NCBI GenBank assembly: GCA_020722565.1
Contig: DYKO01000004.1
Span: 1 to 64,000, forward strand
Source: Rikenella microfusus
GTDB taxonomy: Bacteria; Bacteroidota; Bacteroidia; Bacteroidales; Tenuifilaceae
Direction of reading: 5' to 3'
Length of the DNA stretch: 64,000 nt
Under the pieces are notes generated by a model that did not search any database, was not told where the DNA came from, and worked only from the letters and a program-made list of their open reading frames with translations. Below, in pieces: positions 54,975-61,671 of the stretch (position 1 is the first letter of the stretch; the number at the start of each line of letters is the position of its first letter). A program made the translations under genes and the position numbers.

Positions 54975-56174
54975 TCATAGGGTCCTACCCGGATACTGTT
55001 TTAATGCAACATCGAGACACTCCATTGCATTTTTTAAATCATTAACCTTTAGCACGTAAGCAATACGTACTTCATTTTTACCCAAACCAGGAGTGGAGTA
55101 GAATCCCGTTGCCGGAGCCAGCATCACGGTTTGATTTTTATGCTCAAATGATTCCAAAAGCCACTGGGCAAACCTATCGCTATCGTCGATAGGTAGCTTC
55201 ACAACAGTATAAAACGCACCTTTGGGTTTGGGACAGTAAACTCCTTCCATTTTATTAAGTGCCTCAACCATAAAATCGCGGCGCTTGATATACTCTTGGT
55301 AAACTCCCTTAAAATACTCCGCAGGAGTATTAAGTGCTGCCTCGGCAGCAATTTGTCCAAACGACGGGGGCGATAAACGTGCCTGTGCAAATTTCAGTGC
55401 AGTAGCTATAACCTCTTTATTTCTTGAAATTAGCGCACCAATACGAACACCACACATGCTGTAGCGTTTGGAAACTGAATCCATGAGAATAACGTTATCC
55501 TCAAGCCCCTTGAGCATCATGGCTGAGTAGTGCACGTTACCATCGTAGCAGAACTCACGGTAAACCTCATCGGAAAATAGGTAGAGGTCGTGCTTCTTAA
55601 CTATAACAGCCAATTGCTCGAGTTCTTCCTTTGAATACAGGTAACCTGTGGGGTTGTTGGGATTACATATAACTATTCCCTTGGTTTTAGGGGTAATCAG
55701 TTTTTCAAATTCAGCAATTGGAGGTAGGGCAAAATCGTTTTGAATTGACGATACAATGGGTTTTACCACTACACCTGCCTGCAGGGCAAAGCTGTTGTAA
55801 TTGGCGTAAAAGGGTTCCGGGATAATAACTTCGTCACCGGGGTTCAGACAGGCCATGAAGACAATGGTAATTGCTTCAGAACCCCCTGTGGTTACAATAA
55901 TATCGTTATGGCTGATGTTGATGCCTATTTCCTGATAGTATCTGGCTAAACCCTTACGGTAGCTCTCTATTCCTGCGGAATGGCTATACTCAACCACTTT
56001 AAGGTCGATGTTACGCACGGCATTAAGGGCAACCTCAGGCGTTGATATATCGGGTTGCCCAATGTTGAGATGATAAACCTTCCGACCTTTGCGTTTTGCC
56101 TCGTCGGCATAGGGTACCAGCTTACGAATTGGCGAAGCCGGCATGGCAATACCCTTTTCTGATATCTTTGGCAT
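54975..56174 (-). CDS. PLP-dependent aminotransferase, fold type I (AspC-like)
   Basis: This protein has about 399 residues from ATG 56174 (MPKISEKGIAMPASPI). The longer frame to 56228 would overlap the DUF1573 gene. Features include YHLNIGQPDIST, TTGGSEAITIVFM, ICNPNNPTGYLYS, SDEVYREF and the PLP lysine in DSVSKRYSMCGVRIG. It belongs to the class I/II aspartate/aromatic aminotransferase group; the preferred amino acid is not readable. It is the last gene of the minus-strand unit that begins with the sigma-54 regulator. Confidence 0.92.
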   Translation of the reverse strand: MPKISEKGIAMPASPIRKLVPYADEAKRKGRKVYHLNIGQPDISTPEVALNAVRNIDLKVVEYSHSAGIESYRKGLARYYQEIGINISHNDIIVTTGGSEAITIVFMACLNPGDEVIIPEPFYANYNSFALQAGVVVKPIVSSIQNDFALPPIAEFEKLITPKTKGIVICNPNNPTGYLYSKEELEQLAVIVKKHDLYLFSDEVYREFCYDGNVHYSAMMLKGLEDNVILMDSVSKRYSMCGVRIGALISRNKEVIATALKFAQARLSPPSFGQIAAEAALNTPAEYFKGVYQEYIKRRDFMVEALNKMEGVYCPKPKGAFYTVVKLPIDDSDRFAQWLLESFEHKNQTVMLAPATGFYSTPGLGKNEVRIAYVLKVNDLKNAMECLDVALKQYPGRTL

Positions 56175-56202
56175 GTTGATAATGTTTAGTTCTTTGATTC
56201 CC

Positions 56203-56604
56203 CTACTCTGCGATTGGTTTAATTTCACCCATAATGGTTAAATATAAAGCTTGGGGCGATGCACTACTGAACACCCTAATGCTTTTACGAAAGGGTCCAA
56301 TAATTGCGGTATTATACTTTACCGTGATTTTACCTTTTCCCCCGGGCTTGATGGGTTCGCGGGGCCAATCAGTTGCGGTACAACCACACGATGCCACCAC
56401 ATTGGTAAGCAGTAAGGGTTGATTTCCTGTATTGGTAAACTCAAAAGCCCTATTGCCATCGCTGTTTTGTGATATCTGCCCGTAATCGAGTGTAGCAGTG
56501 GCAAATTCAATTTTTGGACCATTGTTTGACTCCCCCGAAACATTTTGGGCCCATCCCCATAATGAGGCTGAGCCCAAAATAAAAAGTAACAATATTTTTT
56601 TCAT
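56203..56604 (-). CDS. DUF1573 family exported protein
   Basis: This 133-residue protein has a signal peptide (residues 1-19, LGSASLWGWAQ) and one DUF1573 Ig-like domain (FATATLDYGQISQ, FEFTNTGNQPLLLTNVVASC, GCTATDWPREPIKPGGKG, ITVKYN). The family is widespread and of unknown function in Bacteroidota. The CGC pair in VVASCGCTATD is conserved. It lies between secG and the aminotransferase gene. Confidence 0.88.
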   Translation of the reverse strand: MKKILLLFILGSASLWGWAQNVSGESNNGPKIEFATATLDYGQISQNSDGNRAFEFTNTGNQPLLLTNVVASCGCTATDWPREPIKPGGKGKITVKYNTAIIGPFRKSIRVFSSASPQALYLTIMGEIKPIAE

Positions 56605-56631
56605 TGCTTATGCAATGTTTTTAATCAAAAA

Positions 56632-56967
56632 TTATTTTACCGAGTCCTGGCTCTGCTCTTCACTTGGCATGGGAAAGTTAGGAAGGGCACTAGGTTGATT
56701 TTCCTTAACCTTTGACTCAATTGCCGACTTTTGCTCAAACTCAGCCTTGGGCATTGTGATTGTTGCTAAAAAACTAAGTACCACTAGCGCTGCTGCAAGA
56801 GTCCATGTTGCCTTTTCAAGAAAATCGGCGGTACGGCGAACCCCCATTACCTGATTTGAACCTGCAAAATTGGATGCCAATCCGCCTCCTTTGGGATTCT
56901 GTGCTAACACAATCAGTATCAGCAGAACTGATACTATTACAATGAATGTCATTATTATCGTAAACAT
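56632..56967 (-). CDS. secG: preprotein translocase subunit SecG
   Basis: This 111-residue protein has two transmembrane helices flanking the signature LAQNPKGGGLASNF and NQVMGVRRTADFLEKATW. A polar C-terminal tail (about residues 80-111) is typical of Bacteroidota SecG. It stabilises SecYE in the inner membrane. It lies 24 bases after the TPR protein gene. Confidence 0.93.
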   Translation of the reverse strand: MFTIIMTFIVIVSVLLILIVLAQNPKGGGLASNFAGSNQVMGVRRTADFLEKATWTLAAALVVLSFLATITMPKAEFEQKSAIESKVKENQPSALPNFPMPSEEQSQDSVK

Positions 56968-56991
56968 CGTTTATGAAAATTAATGGTTTAA

Positions 56992-57792
56992 CTATCGTTC
57001 CTCTTTTAACTTTTTAATTTGATCGGCAAAGTAACTACTTTTTTCTGGATATTTCAACATTAATTTTTCGTAAACCGAAATAGCCTTATCGGTGTAACCC
57101 TGAAGTGCATATATCTGAGCCAAAGGCTCAGTAGCCAGTTCCTCCGGTTCTGCTACCGACTGTGACGATATATCCACAACACCCTCGTTGGTTTCGCCAC
57201 GGACAGGTGCTGCTGGCCGTGGAATTGTTGGTTGCTCAGAAATGAATTTTTCTATTAAATCGATTCCGTTGCTACCCTGAACGGTATCGCTATCAATTAG
57301 TTCCAGAATATCGGTATCGGTTTTAACATCAGCCTGATTGTCGGACTCGATGGTTTTCTCCAGTTCGCCCTGGTTCTCGATTATAGTAAACAATGGCTCG
57401 TTTTTGTCTTTGTACTCCTTAACTTTTTTAGGACGCCCACGTTTTTTAGGAACCTTTGGGCCCAAAAGTGTGTCGGTGATGATGGGCTTTGCATCAGCTA
57501 CGGCTGGGTCAGCACTAACTTCGACATTTGGTTGCTCTACCAATGTTTTGGATTCAGCAGCAGGTTTGTTTAAAATCATCAGCAAATGCCTGCGGTCAGG
57601 AATAAGCAGCGCTTGCCGTGCCAATTCCTTTTTGAATGCATCGAGGCTTTGATGATAAAGCATCTGAAGCAGCAACGACCGTGCGCTCTGAAAGTAGGGG
57701 TAACGCTCAATTAGGCTCGCTAACTCCTCAATTTGTGCTAAGTTTAAGCCGTAGGGCTTTTCAACTAAACTGTAAAAGGTTTGCTTTTCCAT
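56992..57792 (-). CDS. TPR-like protein with AT-hook-like basic patch
   Basis: This 266-residue protein starts with a helical domain (QIEELASLIERYPYFQSARS). An acidic, low-complexity middle follows. One basic patch, PKKRGRPKKVKEYKDK (about residues 113-128), contains the GRP core of an AT-hook. The C-terminus is a TPR pair (ATEPLAQIYALQGYTDKAIS, VYEKLMLKYPEKSSYFADQ). It lies between lptE (3 bases) and secG, an order I associate with Bacteroidota. I see no signal peptide. The function is unknown. Confidence 0.75.
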   Translation of the reverse strand: MEKQTFYSLVEKPYGLNLAQIEELASLIERYPYFQSARSLLLQMLYHQSLDAFKKELARQALLIPDRRHLLMILNKPAAESKTLVEQPNVEVSADPAVADAKPIITDTLLGPKVPKKRGRPKKVKEYKDKNEPLFTIIENQGELEKTIESDNQADVKTDTDILELIDSDTVQGSNGIDLIEKFISEQPTIPRPAAPVRGETNEGVVDISSQSVAEPEELATEPLAQIYALQGYTDKAISVYEKLMLKYPEKSSYFADQIKKLKEER

Positions 57793-57795
57793 AGG

Positions 57796-58311
57796 CTACC
57801 AGTTTGATGCAGCCGCATTAAATATATCGTCAATTAACTTCTCAACTATTTCCTGAACCAGTGCCTGTTCCACCTGCACAAAGTTTTGGTTGCTTCCAAA
57901 AACGGCATACTGCGAAAAGGTTTTCTCAAAACTCTGCTTGGGGTCAATTGCATTTACAAATTTAATCCTAACCGCAATGGTAAGCCTATTTTGAGCTGCA
58001 ATTTCATTACCCTGAACCGCCATAGGCGTAACGTCGTACTGGGTAATTTGACCCGAAAAGGCAAAATCGCCAAAATCGACCACTGGGCTTAGGCGGGTTT
58101 GCGACAGGAATCGGCTTTTAAGCTCCTCAGTAATATATCCTGCCAATGTTGGATTCACAATGCTTGCCAAATTCTGAAACAACTGTACGCTGAATGTTTT
58201 TGCTTCTGGAGGTATTGAGGCTCCTGTAAACGAATACGAAACCTTGCAGCCATTCGGTACCATTAGAACTATGGCTAATGAAGCAGCTATTATCGTCCTT
58301 TTTAAAATCAT
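57796..58311 (-). CDS. lptE: LPS-assembly lipoprotein LptE
   Basis: This 171-residue protein has a lipoprotein signal with VPNGC (Cys22). The Bacteroidota LptE body follows (KVSYSFTGASIPPEAKTFSV, IVNPTLAGYITEELKSRF, SGQITQYDVTPMAVQG, LTIAVRIKFVN). It would plug the LptD barrel at the outer membrane. It starts 1 base after the sigma-54 regulator gene ends. Confidence 0.9.
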   Translation of the reverse strand: MILKRTIIAASLAIVLMVPNGCKVSYSFTGASIPPEAKTFSVQLFQNLASIVNPTLAGYITEELKSRFLSQTRLSPVVDFGDFAFSGQITQYDVTPMAVQGNEIAAQNRLTIAVRIKFVNAIDPKQSFEKTFSQYAVFGSNQNFVQVEQALVQEIVEKLIDDIFNAAASNW

Positions 58312-58312
58312 A

Positions 58313-59557
58313 CTATAAATCTATGTTGTACTCCTTGAGTTTTCGGTATAATGTACGCTCGGAAATACCCAGCTCCTCGGCAGCTAATTTACGGCGACCG
58401 TTGTGCTTTTCCAGAGACTTAATAATCAACTCCTTTTCTTTTTCCTCAAGCGAAAGCGACTCCTCTTCTATCTCTTCGGTATCCTGGATGTTGTTTAAAT
58501 CTTTAACTAACGATTTGTTTTCAGGTACTGATGTAGCAGCAGCTGAAATAATGGGTTCATAGGTTGATGTATGCATATCGTTAAAAACCGATGAGCCGCT
58601 TATGCGGTCGGGGTTTATTGCTCCGTTACGAATAAGGTCGAACACAAGTTTTTTCAGCTCGTTCATATCCGACTTCATATCGTAAAGGATTTTGTAAAAA
58701 ATCTCGCGCTCGGAGGTAAAGGTTTGCTCATCAACAAAACCTTCTTTACCATAAAGGGTTGGTAACCGCGAGGCATGGTAATCGGGTAGGTAACGTGTTA
58801 GGGTTTCGGCATCAATCATCCTTTTTTGTTCAATAATTGAAATTTGCTCGGTTACATTTTTAAGTTGGCGGATGTTGCCAGGCCAATAGTAGGAAACCAA
58901 TACCCTTCTTGCCTCGTCATCGAGCGTTATGGGTGGCATGCGATACTTTTCTGCAAAATCGGCGGCAAACTTGCGAAAGAGCAGGGGAATATCCTCCTGC
59001 CGCTCCCGTAAGGGCGGTATGTGAATGGGAACGGTATTCAACCTGTAGTACAAATCCTCACGAAACTTGTTCTCGGTAATTGCATCGGCAAGGTTTACAT
59101 TGGTAGCGGCTACCACCCTAACATTGGTTTTTTGAACCTTTGAGGAACCCACTCGAATGAATTCGCCGGTTTCCAGTACCCTAAGCAAACGAACCTGTGT
59201 AGAAAGCGGAAGTTCTCCCACCTCATCAAGAAAGATGGTTCCACCATTGGCCCCCTCAAAGTATCCCTGACGACTATCGGTAGCACCGGTAAATGCGCCC
59301 TTTTCGTGTCCAAATAGTTCCGAATCGATGGTCCCCTCGGGTATTGCACCACAATTAACGGCAATGTAGGTGCCATGCTTACGGGAACTGTAGCTGTGGA
59401 TTATTTGCGGAAAAACTTCCTTACCAGTACCGCTCTCGCCAGTAATAAGTACTGACAGATCAGTAAAGGCAACCTGACGAGCAATATCGATAGCACGGTT
59501 TAAACCCGGTGAATTGCCTATAATGCCGAACCGTTGCTTTATGCTTTGTACTTCCAT
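58313..59557 (-). CDS. sigma-54-dependent transcriptional activator without receiver
   Basis: This 414-residue protein begins with the AAA+ domain: Walker A GESGTGKE, the sigma-54 contact loop GAFTGA, Walker B GGTIFLDEVGEL, sensor motifs and WPGNIRQLKN. A helical linker follows, then a Fis-type helix-turn-helix (KLAAEELGISERTLYRKL). There is no N-terminal receiver or sensor domain, so activity must be controlled by abundance or by a partner. It heads the lptE-TPR-secG-DUF1573-aminotransferase run. Confidence 0.93.
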   Translation of the reverse strand: MEVQSIKQRFGIIGNSPGLNRAIDIARQVAFTDLSVLITGESGTGKEVFPQIIHSYSSRKHGTYIAVNCGAIPEGTIDSELFGHEKGAFTGATDSRQGYFEGANGGTIFLDEVGELPLSTQVRLLRVLETGEFIRVGSSKVQKTNVRVVAATNVNLADAITENKFREDLYYRLNTVPIHIPPLRERQEDIPLLFRKFAADFAEKYRMPPITLDDEARRVLVSYYWPGNIRQLKNVTEQISIIEQKRMIDAETLTRYLPDYHASRLPTLYGKEGFVDEQTFTSEREIFYKILYDMKSDMNELKKLVFDLIRNGAINPDRISGSSVFNDMHTSTYEPIISAAATSVPENKSLVKDLNNIQDTEEIEEESLSLEEKEKELIIKSLEKHNGRRKLAAEELGISERTLYRKLKEYNIDL

Positions 59558-59658
59558 TGCATCAACTTAACTGACAAAATTACATATTTTTCGATAAAGG
59601 TAGCCCACAAACCTTAAATAATCGAAACAAAATGCAGGGAGCAAAATAAAATTACCAC

Positions 59659-60573
59659 CTATTTCTTCAACGGGTAGCTCCACCTTTTTAGCTTTTCGGG
59701 GTCAACCCATTTTTCAAGATTCCTATTCGATTCGGCATAGTATTCTTCAATCCATCTATGAATTTTAGCATTAAACCTATAGGGTTTAAAGTTAAAACAA
59801 CGGTCAATTACCTGAGTAATTCCTCGGGAAATGCCATACAGCTGCGGAATGTTTATGAAATACTGCTTGAATGGAGTATTTCCCAAAGAAAAGCGGTTTA
59901 AAAACCTCTGCTTTTGAAGGGCAATACATGAGTAGCGCTTATTTAGGCGCTCAAAGGAAATCCCTTCGGGCACTTCAATTTTTATGGCGGAACAGAATTG
60001 CTCTACGAAATGAGAGGGATTATCAGCAAAATCTTCATATAAAAAGACTTTCAGACTTGATTTTCCGAATAATCCCTCATAAAATCCAAGCAACTTACTG
60101 TACTCAAACAGTTTAGGACTGAAAAGGGGATACCCCATGAAAGGCTTGCTAAACCCTGTTTTCAACTTAAAATAGCGTTCAGGGGAATATGTTCCGCCAG
60201 TCATAATGTAATGGCTATACGCCGATTCGAGTGCTGTATGCTGATTTCTAATTAAAACGACAATTTGAGCGTTTTCAAATACTGCCGATAACCTATCGAC
60301 CATAAGTTTTACAAACTCTCCGCTTCCAAAACCAATATCAAGGCCTCCCACAAGTACCTCATCGCAAATGATTATTCGTTTCCCATCGCTATATTTAAAA
60401 AAATATTTTCGTGTTTCAGATGATGAAAAAGTGAATATATCCTTAAATACAAAATGTTCAAACAAAAAGGGCCTTGGAATATAAACTGCATCCTTTACCA
60501 TCGGGTAAAAAATCTGCTGAAACCATTTGGTTGCAGTTTTTGGGTAGCCAATGTGCAGAATTGGGGTGATCAT
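59659..60573 (-). CDS. sulfotransferase-like protein, copy B
   Basis: This 304-residue protein has the PAPS 5'-phosphosulfate loop ILHIGYPKTATKWFQ at the N-terminus. The 3'-phosphate motif is the segment VLIRNQHTALESAYSHYI. A C-terminal EEYYAESNRNLEKW matches its neighbour. It would transfer sulfate from PAPS to a sugar or other polymer. The gene overlaps the stop of copy A by 4 bases. Sequence divergence from copy A is large, so the duplication is old or the pair was acquired together. Confidence 0.8.
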   Translation of the reverse strand: MITPILHIGYPKTATKWFQQIFYPMVKDAVYIPRPFLFEHFVFKDIFTFSSSETRKYFFKYSDGKRIIICDEVLVGGLDIGFGSGEFVKLMVDRLSAVFENAQIVVLIRNQHTALESAYSHYIMTGGTYSPERYFKLKTGFSKPFMGYPLFSPKLFEYSKLLGFYEGLFGKSSLKVFLYEDFADNPSHFVEQFCSAIKIEVPEGISFERLNKRYSCIALQKQRFLNRFSLGNTPFKQYFINIPQLYGISRGITQVIDRCFNFKPYRFNAKIHRWIEEYYAESNRNLEKWVDPEKLKRWSYPLKK

Positions 60574-61463
60574 AGATAATAACCGTATTTTTCCAGTTCA
60601 TGGCGCTTAAAGTAATTGGTTAGATTACGGTTGCTACTGGAGTAGAACTTTTTAATATATTCCAAATCCTTAGACCTTAGAAAATCATCCTCTCTCAGGT
60701 ATCGTCCGAAAACGGGCAAGGGATTCAGGTACTTAATAATTCCCCTACCAACGGTAGTCATACCTGGGATATGGCAAACATATCGCTTACGACCTACGGG
60801 TTTCTTATAAAAATGGTTAATCGCTTTAAGCAGGGGCAAACAAAAAATTCTTAAACCCTTGTTAATATGCAAAAACGATACTTTTGTCCAGTCCACTTCA
60901 AAACCGTGTTCATCGCAAAAACGTATTAAAAAACGCTTGTTATCATCACTAAAGCTCTCATATAGGTAAATACTTACCCTTTCCATACCAAAAAGCGAAA
61001 CATAGTAATCAATTAATCTATCGTATTGCAAATGCTCAAAGCTAAAAACCTCGCCAGAGGACAACCAACGCCTAAAGCTATAGGTTCCCCCATTCTTTAA
61101 ATACTGCTGGTAAGCCGATGGTATAAGCGATTGCTGACGCCTTATGAAAATAACAATATTTGCATCAGGGAAGGTTGCTGCCAGTTTCAGCGCTACACCC
61201 ATGGAGTAGTAGCCAAAATGATATCCAAAGTTTATAGCGGTGGAAAAAAACTCTGAACTTATCAGGATGTTTCCCTCATCTCCCGAAAGCAATTTACTTT
61301 TAACAATATCAGGATTATACGAAAAACTATCGACATTCAAAATCAACTCATTGGCTTCCCTCCAGCTAACAAATCTGAAATTTTGAATATGCGGGAAAAA
61401 GTTTTCCTGCAACCAGGTGGTTGCAGTTTTGGGATATCCAATATGAACCAGTACCTTTGTCAC
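60570..61463 (-). CDS. sulfotransferase-like protein, copy A
   Basis: This 297-residue protein has the PAPS loop VHIGYPKTATTWLQENFF and the 3'-phosphate motif IRRQQSLIPSAYQQYLKNGG. The C-terminus ends with KKFYSSSNRNLTNYF, parallel to copy B. There is no signal peptide, so it acts in the cytosol, perhaps on a lipid-linked surface glycan. It is transcribed divergently from the large secreted repeat protein, with about 208 bases of AT-rich sequence between. Confidence 0.8.
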   Translation of the reverse strand: MTKVLVHIGYPKTATTWLQENFFPHIQNFRFVSWREANELILNVDSFSYNPDIVKSKLLSGDEGNILISSEFFSTAINFGYHFGYYSMGVALKLAATFPDANIVIFIRRQQSLIPSAYQQYLKNGGTYSFRRWLSSGEVFSFEHLQYDRLIDYYVSLFGMERVSIYLYESFSDDNKRFLIRFCDEHGFEVDWTKVSFLHINKGLRIFCLPLLKAINHFYKKPVGRKRYVCHIPGMTTVGRGIIKYLNPLPVFGRYLREDDFLRSKDLEYIKKFYSSSNRNLTNYFKRHELEKYGYYL

Positions 61464-61671
61464 TATTCTTAATTTATTCGTGTAAATATAGCACCATTTT
61501 GAATTCTGTAATTCGTTTCATTTTGCTTTAAAGAAAATTGATAATATGACCGATTTTGTCTAATTTTGATAAATTTTCTTCGCATATATAAAATTAATAT
61601 ATTTAATTTCAATAAATTGTTGACTATGGCTTGTTTTTTGCAATAAAAATTAGTGATAAAAGTACACAGTT

